Assembly: GCA_009801015.1 (NCBI GenBank) | Contig: VHZZ01000546.1 | Span: 74,015 to 100,903, forward strand | Source of the DNA: Silene noctiflora | Lineage: Eukaryota; Streptophyta; Magnoliopsida; Caryophyllales; Caryophyllaceae | Direction: 5' to 3' | Length of the DNA stretch: 26,889 nucleotides | Shown here: positions 1 through 10,600 of the stretch, in pieces | How the letters are laid out: every line of letters starts with the position of its first letter | Position numbering within the stretch: position 1 is the stretch's first letter | Notes under the pieces: model-generated | Databases searched by the model: none | What the model was told of the DNA's origin: nothing | The model's input: the letters and a program-made list of their open reading frames with translations, nothing else | Program-made: the position numbers and the translations under genes

Positions 1-173
1 GGTACACCTAATTCACCCCCTCCCCCTCTTAGGTGTTTATCGTTCCTAACTCTTCATTATATATATTATTTTATTGGAAAAAACTTTGATAAAGTTGAAA
101 AATCTTTGATAAAGTATAAAATGGGTATGAATCATAAAAATATCAAATAATTAGAATTATTGACGATACTGGT

Positions 174-240
174 TCAGTCAATATTTTACATTTGCTTTAT
201 TTCTCTTCGCAAAATAAAGCAAATGTAAAATATTCACTGA
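174..240. repeat. Long near-perfect inverted repeat (hairpin)
   Basis: Left arm 174-202 and right arm 212-240 are reverse complements over 29 bp with a single mismatch (179 against 235). The inner 23 bp are perfect, and the loop is 9 nt (203-211). It could be a shrunken MITE, a microRNA-like foldback or a cruciform-prone site about 0.8 kb upstream of the ATG8 start codon. The sequence alone does not decide between these. Confidence 0.85.
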
Positions 241-586
241 GTAACTAAATAAAATGTTTGATTACTCCTTGTGTTAGTCAAACTCGACATGGAAGACCAG
301 CTTGTCAGCAACAACGTGAAATTCGTCGCTAAACGGTGCCAAAAGCTAATTAAAAAACCTCACTGGATGGTCAAGTTGGAACATATATATATACATATAA
401 ACAAGCGAATAGATCAGTCGATCTTCTAGCAAATCGCGGAGTTAGTTTGAGTACTATACTTATTCATTTAGATTCTCCTTTACTTGAGTTTCATCCTATC
501 ATTTCAGGAAGATGTTTTTGGGATCGGTCTTCCCTGTATAATAACGAATTGTTAGTTTACTGGGGGGTTGCCCCTCATTGGTACCC

Positions 587-610
587 AAAAAAAAAAAAAA
601 AAAAAAAAAA
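587..610. repeat. Poly(A) tract of 24 bases
   Basis: An uninterrupted run of A lies between 'gtaccc' and 'ttagctgc'. It may be a retroposon tail or a simple mononucleotide repeat. No SINE or LINE body is recognisable immediately to its left. The short reading frame that crosses it gives a lysine run and is not a gene. Confidence 0.9.
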
Positions 611-980
611 TTAGCTGCGCAATTATCAATCATGACGATATTTTAAACCAAATTTTATTTTTAAAACATATCCAACCTGCAATTTCCAAAAAAGAAAATA
701 CATATAAAAAGAAAAATATTGGAGCACACAAGTATTTGTGTATGCTCAAAACCCTCGAGTTTTATTTCGTTTGATCATAACAGTTCGTTGTTAGGGAAGT
801 CGCACAAAGTTCCGCAGGTGCTGTTTTCTTGCTCATTTATTTTCTTTTTTTCATAGTTTTTACTCAGTTTTTATTGTTGTTTTTTATGATCAAAGTGATT
901 TTATTTCATGGGGATAAAGGAGGAAACTTGTGAATTTTTCTGATTATGTATTTATGTTGTTTCATGCAGATAATACTGAG

Positions 981-3440
981 ATGGGTAAACGATCTTTCAA
1001 ATTGGCACACCCACTTGGTATGTTTTTCCCTGTTTTACTTTTCAGTTGCAATTGATAGTTGGTGATTTGTTATGTTAAATTTTGGGATTTGAAAGTGTCA
1101 TTATTGATGGGCACTATGCTTGAATTGTGTATGGTTATAGTTACGTTGTAAATAGCTATGTTACTTCGACACTTCACCTTGTTTTCATGTCGCGTGTCTG
1201 ATACTTGAAATATCTGATACTACACAACACGACACACTTTGGCAATTTACTTTAGACCAAAAAATTGAAAACTTTGCAAAAAGTAGATGTATCAGACACC
1301 ATGTCATGCCCGGCGACACTTGCAGCCGAGTTAAGAGTACCGGAGGTGTAAAGTATTTTTGCTTGCATAGTATTGCTATTTTGATGCAATTAAATTGCAT
1401 TCGTGTCATATTATCAAGGACAGGGAAAACTAATTGATTATCTTGCTCCGTATTCTAGTATGAAATTATAAATTAGATAGAGGGCATTACGTGATTGTAA
1501 ATTTTGGAGTTGTAGTTTTATGACTCTTGATTAATGTCAAAATTGGGACCTTTTTTTGCCTTTATTTGTTGATGGGTATGCTAGCAACTAGCTATATGAT
1601 AATGTCAAACAACAACATTGCCCACTGGCTCCCTGTAAATTGCGGGTAAGGGTGAGTCGAATGTACGCAACTTTAGCTATGCTGTCTTGTACTCATGTGA
1701 CTTATGTCTTAGCAACACAAGAAGGTTGTTTCCAAATTATACGATAATCTCCCAAAGATAAAAATTTTATTTAGAAGTGGTTTGTACTTAGTGATAAAGC
1801 CTCATGATTTGGTGATGATTGTTCGCTGCCATATGAATACCAAGTTAGGAGAGATATTGCATATAATGTGGAATTCAAATTGTATCTAGTTAACTGAATT
1901 TCAGGCAAGTAACGATACGAGGAATTGATGACTAGATAGTTGTACATGGGTAATTGGCATATGTAAAGGCAAAGCGACTTTAAATCTTTCCGATAGTACA
2001 AAAACTTGGATGAGATCATTTGTTTGCATACAACTGAGATTAGTGAGATACTTAGGTTCTATTCTTCATTTAGCAATAGGTCATTTCTTAAAACCGTCTA
2101 GCACAAGACTTACATACAGACAATAATTCTTGATTTCGCTTGAAACCCGTTGCAGGAACTTCTTGTTTCGTGCAATGGTGAAGTTTGAATTTTTGGACCA
2201 TATTGTCTGTTTATTGAATACTTCTGTCAGTGTATTGAATGTGTCTTAATTACTGACACATGTCCGGTCCATTCTGTCAAGTGTTGTTTCTTTGGTTGAG
2301 TACATTTATGAACTGCAATTTTCTACAGAAAGTAATTAGCTTTTCATGCTTTCAGAAAAGAGGCTAGCAGAGTCTGCTCGGATCAAGGAGAAATACCCTG
2401 ATAGAATACCTGTAAGGCTGCTTGTGAGATGCTTATGGTTTCTGAAGTGTTAATTTACCTGTAACTTTGTTAACAGCTTGATTGATAAACCCTAACCCAG
2501 TAGGCAAATATATGTATAGGTGATAGTGGAGAAAGCTGAAAGGAGCGACATTCCCGACATCGATAAGATAAAGTCTGTTTCAACTCCTCTCTTCTCTGGT
2601 TCTATCCCTTAGTAGTTGACACTTGATACTGTTCGGCTGTTCCTTAATCTGTGTGCAAGATTCTCTTCTTGTTACCCCTAACCTAGGCGATCTGTTTTTG
2701 CTTAATGTAGTTTGCATGAGGCTGAGAGTGTTAAATTTATATGGAGTATTAGCTTTAACAATTTGAAGTAGTCCCTCAACCGTTACCACTAGGCCAATAC
2801 CTCATCTGTCTTGACGCTTGTTTTATGCATAGCTTTATGGGTTCCACCCAGAATTACTAAGTGAGCTAGTTGACATTAGTTGGAGGAACCCTTTCCGTAT
2901 CCATGTGGCTTTTAATTGATTGCAAGTTGTGAAAACTCTCTCATAAATTCATGCAGGTACCTTGTGCCAGCTGATTTGACAGTCGGACAGTTTGTGTATG
3001 TCGTGAGGAAGAGAGTAAAGCTCAGTGCTGAGAAGGCCATCTTTGTGTTTGTCAAAAATATTTTACCTCCCACTGGTGAGTCTGTTTTAACTCTTCTTAA
3101 TGTCATATTTATACCATAAATTAATTTATGTAGGGCAAAAAAAGCCAAGGAGCTGCCTATAGAAACGCAACAAGTATTACATCAGGAACAAGAAATCATC
3201 TGATAAAATGACGCAAAAATAATTAACCAAAAAACAATACATGCAAATAAAGATGAAGATAAGCTGATTGAGTTTCAACAGTTGTTCGTTTTGGAATGTA
3301 CGTGTTGTGAATTTAACGCTGACATTGTCACAGCTGCCTTGATGTCGGCGGTTCATGAAGAAAATAAGGATGAAGATGGCTTCCTCTACATGACTTACAG
3401 TGGAGAGAACGTGTTTGGGTCGAGTTGCAGTGATAACTGA
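981..3440 (+). CDS. ATG8: Autophagy-related ubiquitin-like protein ATG8
   Basis: Coding exons are 981-1017, 2356-2411, 2520-2572, 2957-3075 and 3334-3440 (372 nt, 123 aa), all with GT/AG introns. ATG8 is the ubiquitin-fold protein that ATG4 trims. The ATG7/ATG3 and ATG12-ATG5 systems then attach it to phosphatidylethanolamine on the growing autophagosome, where it binds cargo receptors. Visible hallmarks are the N-terminal helical start ([11 protein letters not shown]), [50 protein letters not shown] and [14 protein letters not shown]. The conserved glycine falls at residue 117 and is followed by six residues (SSCSDN), so ATG4 cleavage is required before lipidation. The N-terminus resembles the larger plant clade (ATG8c/d-like) rather than the short ATG8h/i type, whose proteins end at the glycine. 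Most plant copies read DIDKKKYL; this one reads DIDKIKYL. The first intron (1018-2355) carries a SINE and a GTGTC-type repeat. Confidence 0.96.
1187..1350. repeat. GTGTC/GACAC-rich dispersed repeat in ATG8 intron 1
   Basis: This stretch is dense in variants of gtgtctgatac, ctgatactacac, cacgacacac, tatcagacacc and gcgacacttgcag. The same vocabulary recurs at 23688-24012 (gtgtcggac, gtgtccgtgtcc). From general experience this type of sequence is common in plant genomes as an unclassified transposon-derived repeat. Borders and target duplications are not visible, so the extent is approximate. Confidence 0.5.
1607..1737 (-). mobile_element. Au-like SINE (antisense in ATG8 intron 1)
   Basis: Read on the minus strand it begins ggaaacaacctt, carries gcgtacattcgac, then cacccttacccgcaattt, gggagcc and ends with a ttgttgtttg tail. 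These are the ordered landmarks I associate with plant Au-type SINEs (ggaaacaacct, gcgtacat, cctcccc/accc, gggagcc, ttgttgttg tail). A likely imperfect target duplication flanks it: 1593-1606 (tatatgataatgtc) and 1738-1751 (tatacgataatctc) match at 12 of 14 bases. SINEs are non-coding elements copied by LINE machinery. Pol III A and B boxes were not confidently assigned. Confidence 0.7.
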
Positions 3441-4606
3441 AGCACGCATACATAGGTTATTAGTAGTTGGCAAACTTAGGCTTGTAAATTCTTGGTTGCT
3501 CGTCCCAGTCTTTCTGCAGCATTTTGCAGAGATCCTTACTCCATTTCTTGTTGCTGAATGCATTTTGTTTGGTTAGCTAATTTTGAAGGTGTTATGCCTA
3601 ATATATACTCGTATTTATTCAACATAATATTGGCTTTCATAAGGATTAGAGGCATTGGGGAAACGATGTTTTTATTGATGTACGTTTCTCGTTGTTAAAG
3701 TAATGGAGGTCACCTGAAAATTACCTTCATACCAGTTGAAGACAACATCTTATTAGCTGAACAAATTATTATTGCGGTTTCCACCTACTTGATTTCTCTC
3801 TAATAAAATCAATGTTTTATATTTCATTTTTGGCATTTCACTAAAATGATCTCATTTACAATCTTAACTTTAATGCAAAAGCAATTTCAAATAATCGGCA
3901 CAAAAGTCTGGTAACTCTATTTGCTCAAATGGAAAGTTGATTCTTTCAAAGAAGACGGCTGACTGCCTAACTAGGACAAAAGAACAACAAGGAAATTAGT
4001 GTAAAATGCAAAAATTGAAACTTACTTTGACTGTAAAACCATGAACAACATACGCGGCCGTATCAAAAAGAAATAAACCGTCCTATTTTAAAATTTGTGT
4101 AACACAAAACAAAACTCCATATAATAATTACGTTCATTGTACTTGTTGTTCCGTTTTGTTGTTCGCTATTCTTGATCAACAGCATACATAAAAACCTTCC
4201 GTTTTATTCTATTCTATTTTCCTCATCCTTTATTCAGATAAACACATCCATCCATACACAAAATAAACTCCAAAATTTCAATCTTTCTTACTCACATTTT
4301 TGCTCAAATTCATACATATCTCACTCTCTTTTCTATTCTCAAGAGTTCACTTAATTGCGTGTAAATTTAATTAATTTGCTCACCTACCAACTCTCATCTA
4401 CTTTTCTTCACAATTTTCCAAAACTGTTGTCCTCTAATTGGTACAATTAAGATATTTCCTTGTAAAAAACTTGTAATCTTGGAGTACATTGTTTTTGACA
4501 ATGTTGAATTGGGTTTATCAAAATCCAACTTATACAGCTTATAACATTTCTGGGTATATCAATTTAAGCTTCTAAAGATTGAATTTTGGTGAAATTTGAG
4601 TAAAAA
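3441..4606. other. ATG8 3' region and ADT promoter/5' UTR
   Basis: There are no genes in this stretch. The first candidate sense poly(A) signal after the ATG8 stop is AATAAA at 3802-3807, which would give a 3' UTR of about 380 nt. The segment from about 4150 to 4606 is pyrimidine-rich (many tc/ttc runs), as is common in plant 5' leaders, and leads into the ADT start codon. Short reading frames here (for example 4172-4354, and an antisense one over the last ATG8 exon) show no family resemblance. No TATA box is assigned. Confidence 0.5.
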
Positions 4607-7600
4607 ATGGCATTAAAATGTGATGGAATTGTTGCAGAATGTGGTGTGTTGTTCTCAAATTTTGAATTGTTGGGAAGAAGAAGGATTTATGTGGGAGGTG
4701 GGTTGAGTTTAAGGAAAGATGTTAACAGAATTGCTAAGTGGGAGTGTTGTTGTGGGGTTTTAGGACAAAGAGCTATTACTCCTCTTGAAGATGAGAACCC
4801 ATTCAAGCCTTTAGCTTATCCCAATCCCAATCCCAATCCCAATCCCAAACCCAAACCTAATCCTAACCCTGCTGCTGTCAATCAGATGAAGCATATTGGC
4901 TTTCACAGGGATTTGAATTCGCTGCCTAGTAAGTGTACCTTTTCAAATTAATCCTTTGTTTCCGTCATTTGGTTACGTTTTACTCCGTATATTTTTTGGG
5001 AGGAGTATTTTAATTAGAGATAAACAAATGATTCAGAAGGAGGGAATATATTTTTTTTTTGTAATGGTATGTTATTGTCGGTGATTTGGAAATAACCTCT
5101 TTGCGGTGCTTGCACAAGGGAAAGGCTGCCCCTCCCCCCTCCTAACCCACAATTTGCGGGAGCCCTTGAGGCTGTGGGGTTAATATTGTTGTAATAACGT
5201 AAGCAATGTTATTGTCGGCGAGGAACAGTTCATAGTTGAAATCTGGGAAATGTGAAAGATTTTAGCTTTGTAAGGAGTTGAACTGATTGTGTGAGATATG
5301 ACAAGGGAGCGTTTTGAGTTTTGAAGCATTTAGTAACCGAAGTCATAGTAATATTATATAGTATTCCATAGTTGATTGATTTTCCCATTATCTATTGTTG
5401 TTGGGGAAAGGATGCAAATTTTTCCTATAATTTTAAACTATACCACTACCACTCTAGGGTAATGAAATCATGATGATGATAATGTTTAATGGTATTTGCC
5501 TTGCATTTTTTAAGTTTTCGGTAAACCCCCTTGTGTACTTGATGGACTGCAAACCATGCTTACTAGGTATTCCACCCTTTCTAGTAGTGTGCATGCTCTG
5601 ACCATCAAGATATAATTTAGGCCAGATTGCTCCTATGAGGGTTTGGAATTGAGACGAATGAGCTATTCCCTCATCGTTTATCAAGTGAGGCAACCCATTC
5701 CAGTATTTCCTTTATATTCTTGACACTTGTGTGCCATATTATTGCTCGAATTTCAGCTCGCTTTTTTCCAAGGGTGATGATAATCATAATGATGATAACG
5801 GGCGGTCATATTTCCCTTGGATTGTTAATGCAAGACCAGTGTGAAATGCAAGACTAGTGGGTTGACATATTTGTATACACTACTACATGACCATCTATGT
5901 GATGAAATAACTGAAATTTGAGCTTTTCTTGTAAAAAATATTTATTTCTTCACTCCTTGGGTGCTTTCTCGAAGCCTTGTTTGTTCGTTGATTGGTGATT
6001 CCTTGGTCCTAGATTATTAGTCACACATGGACTTGCTCACAAACATAGAAAAGGCAAAGTAGTTCCGAGGAGATAGATGGAAAGTCTTCATGAGTTGTCA
6101 AAAGGATCCAAGTTTAGATGAAAAATAATTTATAATGGGAGTTGGGACATCTCATTTTGAGAATAAGCAAGTATGTTATTTAGGCGTTTGAAGGTATGTT
6201 ACTCGTTAATGCAATACATTGAATACCATGTACATTCGTATATCTTCGGGAGGAAGTAATACATAGTTTAAGATGTACTCCGTAGAAAGGATCAAAGATT
6301 GGGGCTTTTTTGCGGTATTTTGCTGAAGTTGAACTAGGTTTTATGTTGCATGATAAAGTGTGCTGTGTGACTTTCCTATATGGATTCTTAGTACTGAATG
6401 TGTAGCTGTTATGAGGAAATGCTGGATTAAATTGCTTACTGGGTTTTGTTTTTCTGTCCAAGGATACTTTTTGGAATGCTTATCTGTTTATATGGTGATC
6501 CCGTGGTCCCTTACGTACTTTGTAGACAAAATAAGAGAAGAAAGAGTAGTTGTGACTTGTGAGGAAAAAAGCAGGAATAGTCTGTATATGATCTCAATGT
6601 GACTCCAAGTTGGCCAAAGAATAAAGAAGATTAGACATTTCGAAAATGAGTATCTTATGCAGCCTTCTTTGTGAAATATATTTACATTTTCTTGTAGGTT
6701 CCATATATTAGTGTCATGTTCTCATGGATAATTGTATCTGTTCTTGTGGATGGAGATCATCCATTGTTAATAAGAACTGGACAGGAAGATTAGAGGCTTG
6801 GAGCTTTTTCAGGTTTTAGTGTTTTACAATATAGCTGGACCAATTCTCCTAAGCTGTGACAATGGTATATGGGATATTCATTACGCTGGACATGTAACCT
6901 TGTGCGACATAGCAAAGTTTTTGTAAGTCTTATATTGGCTGTTTAAGACCTTCTAATAACTTTTTGAGGTAATACGAGATTACAGAACTTCAGTTGGAGA
7001 CATAGCCTTATTAAGGGTGTGGTACATATTCAAAGGGTTTTTCAGGAAGGCTTGCTTATTTAGTTGTTCTATTTGAACCTGGCCCTTTGTCCTTATGGAT
7101 TCTGCACACTTCAAAACAAAATAGATTTGAGAAGATAGATGCATAGTAAATTGCATTTGTGAGAATAAGAGGAACCCAATTTAAAAACAAGCAAATGAAA
7201 TGGGACATTTTTGTTTGAGAATGAGTGTGCTTAATTGATTGTCTATTATAGGTGTAGACTTGTATGCTTTGCTAAGTATATACTTTAACTGCCCTTTTGC
7301 CAACAACGGGGTTGCCTCCACTTTGATAACTCAAGTTTTTTTTTTTTTTTTTTTTGTGGGGCGACGGTGATTAGATACTGATATTCTGTTCTAGTAATGT
7401 TCATCAGTTAACTTTGACTTGTCAAAAGGAAAAGAAAAATGAATATGTTCTATGAGAGAGAATTCAATGATGGAGGCACACCGAGGCAAGGCTTTTGTTA
7501 ATTAAATTGATCATGTGCTCTTTTACCATTTTGTTTGGCATTTGTCGGTTTGGAGTGTGTACATTTTCTGAATATTTTTCGGCAACATATTATACAATGT

Positions 7601-10600
7601 GGTTGGTGAAAACTTAAAACCCTCTTACAAGATAATTAATGGTAACTATGCTTGTGTGTATATTACCAACTCTTCTCTAGGATGCAACCAAGATCATTTT
7701 ATCGAACCTCAGGATCCCTACTTTCAACCCTGGCTACTCCAAAAGATTGAGAAATTTGAGACATTTGTTTGAAAGGGCTGAGTATTAGCAAGACTAGTTG
7801 ATTAGATATAGGATACATTAAATGGTAAAGAAGGATTTTGTCTTCTAGATGCTCACTAGACTCTATTTATTTCCTGAGCTAACACATTTCAAACTGCAGA
7901 ACCTTTGACGGCGTCTGATTTATCTCCATCCCGAAAAGATGGTTCAAAAGTCCGAGTTGCTTTTCAGGTGAATGCTCTCTGGCTGTGCTTTCATTCAGCC
8001 AAGAAAATAAGTTTCCTGTCTAACATGTGGGTTCTATCATTAATATAGGGCGTTCCCGGATCATATAGCGAGGATGCAGCTTTGAAAGCATATCCGAATT
8101 GCGAGACTGTTCCTTGTGATGGATTTGAGGCCGCTTTTAAGGTTCAATTATTTTAACCCCATTTTTATCTTCTTCAACGTGCATGGTCAAAGGCAAATGA
8201 GACAAGCTTCTAACACTCACTTGTTTTGCAGGCAGTCGAACTTTGGTTAGTTGATAGAGCAGTTATACCAATTGAGAACACAGTTGGTGGTAGTCTTCAC
8301 CGCAATTATGATTTACTCCTCCGTCATAGGCTGCATATAGTCGGCGAGGTCCAGCTAGATGTTAATCATTGTCTTATGGGATTGCCTGGGGTTAGAAAAG
8401 AGGATCTGAAGCGTGTCCTAAGCCACCCTCAGGTGCTTAGAAATGGTCCCATTCCCCATAATTTCGCAATTTTTATCAGAAATTATATTTATGGGAAATT
8501 AATTTGGTTTCATATTGTATTTATGGACGTGTTGTTATCAGTTATCACGATTGTGTCGCATGTGCTCTATCTTGTGCTTTTCAATGATATTACCCTTCTG
8601 CCTGCGAGTCTTGTATGAGACAGACTTGCATTTGAGATTAACCAAAATCCTCATGTATTTGTCATTTAATTACTCCCTCTCATCCAAACAAAAGTTAACA
8701 CTTACTTTTGGGTGGTTTTCGAGGCGATATTTTGATTGAATTTTTCTTCATTTTTATGTGAGTTTTTTTTTACAAAAAAAAAATTTATAAAAGACTTCTC
8801 CAGTACAAATCTAAATATTTAAGTTTTTTCTTTCAAAGTTTCATACTGTTAGTGATATTTATGGTCAAAGTTTTTCAAGTTTGACTAAAAAAGTGAATGT
8901 TGCTTTTGGTTTGGATGAGAGGAAGCATAGTTTTTTCACTTTATTGGGATGCTCTCATACGTAGGTCTGTCTCATATGAGTTTTTATGTACTTGTTACTG
9001 ATGAAATTCTTCTTCTTGCAGGCACTTGACCAGTGTGAAGGGACTCTGAGCAAGTTGGGTCTTGTTCGGATCAGTACAGATGATACTGCTGGTGCTGCAC
9101 AAGTGAGACTTAGTCGGCCCTTGGTGGGCCTAAGTTCATGGTTTACTTAATGTGTTATATGGATGAATTGTCTGTATTTATCCATATTTTATATGTTATC
9201 CAGATGGCCGCTTCAGAGCGCGCAAGAGATACAGGAGCTGTCGCAAGTGCTCGTGCTGCTGCTATTTATGGCCTTAATATCATTGAAGAAAGAATACAGG
9301 TATACTTCTATGTTTAGCAGGTGGTTTTAAAGAATATGATTGATGCCATCGTCATACTAGCAACTTTATGGCTGCCACCTTGCATCTTGTGTGATAGCAT
9401 CACTGCATCAGTGACGTAGCAGGAAAAATCTAGGAGTTGAGTCTTAACAAAACTAGTGGGGCCTTGTATACCAGAAACAGAGAACCAAAATCACACCCGC
9501 ATTTTATAGTGCAAAAATTCCAAAGCCGTTGATTCATGAGTAGCATGCCAATGATATCTACTCAGTTTATATTTTTTTTTCCCTAATATTCTTAGATCTA
9601 TTCTCTACTTTTCGCTCTGAGCAGGATGATGATGATAACATCACGCGTTTTATGCTTCTTGCCCGAGAACCTCTTATTCCTGGCACTGATAGGCCTTACA
9701 AGGTATAATATTGTTTGTATGTTAATATTACCCAAAAGTACGAATACTAGTATCCATCTGTTAGTGTAATGTAGGCTAAGAGTTGAAATCATAGCCTCGA
9801 ACCCATTATTTCTTCTTATAATTGGTGCTTTTTTTTCTTTTTTCAGACGAGCGTTGTTTTCTCCTTAAACGAAGGTCCTGGTGTACTTTTCAAAGCTTTG
9901 GCCGTGTTTGCTCTTCGAGATATCAATTTATCAAAGGTCAGGCTAGTATATATTGTGTTAACTTTTATAGTTCCCGTCAACTAAAGCTCTTTGCTTATGT
10001 TGCTAGCAATTATACTTGAAAAAGTACTTATCCAGTGAGTCTTTTCGATGCTTGTCCAGATTGAGAGCAGACCGCAAAAGAATCGTCCACTTCGGATTGT
10101 GGATGACTCAAATAAGGGTAGTGCTAAGTAAGTGTATAATTATACCCCTGTTATTTTATATAATGACAATATGACATTGTCACGTTCGAGACACTCTTTT
10201 CAGTATCCTCTGTGTATATGAGAAAATATCATGAAATACTCTCACGAAAGCATTTTTTGCTACGAATATGATGATATAGCTACATAACACTCCATGACCA
10301 AATAAATTGGAAGTTAGAACAGTCGGAAACATCTATGCATGTCTTGAAGGACAAGGTTCATCCCCCCAACCACACACACATATCAGAAAGAAAAGGATGA
10401 CAAACAGGAGGTTATTGTCCGTTAACCTTAACAGGAACATTTGTTATAGATTTAGAGGGTACCAGTTAACGTGTTAGTAAGGTCATCAAAATTTGTTGAT
10501 GGTTTTCCCAGTTTTTTCACATCATATTTCTTGTTATTGCCTGGTTTTGTTAACAGATATTTTGACTATCTTTTCTACATCGACTTTCAAGCATCCATGG

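Larger units (their letters stand above)
1..817 (+). promoter_or_regulatory. ATG8 upstream region and probable 5' UTR exon
   Basis: No convincing coding region lies here. It holds a long hairpin at 174-240 and a run of 24 A at 587-610. A consensus splice donor (ccgcag|gtgctg, exon ending 817) pairs with the acceptor at 968-969 just before the ATG8 start codon, so a non-coding first exon ending at 817 is likely. The transcription start is not resolved. A TATA-like stretch (atatatatacatataaa) sits around 384-401, but it is too far from the proposed exon to assign firmly. The exon is inferred from splice signals only. Confidence 0.4.

Noticed and set aside
568..774. 68-codon frame over the poly(A) tract upstream of ATG8
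   Set aside because: It only gives a lysine run followed by unstructured residues, in a region better explained as 5' flank.
3177..3563. 128-codon minus-strand frame over the last ATG8 exon
   Set aside because: It overlaps a well-supported exon on the opposite strand and shows no family features.
4819..4876. Interstitial telomere repeat
   Set aside because: Only a couple of units approach the telomeric sequence; most are ccaatc and are in frame within ADT.
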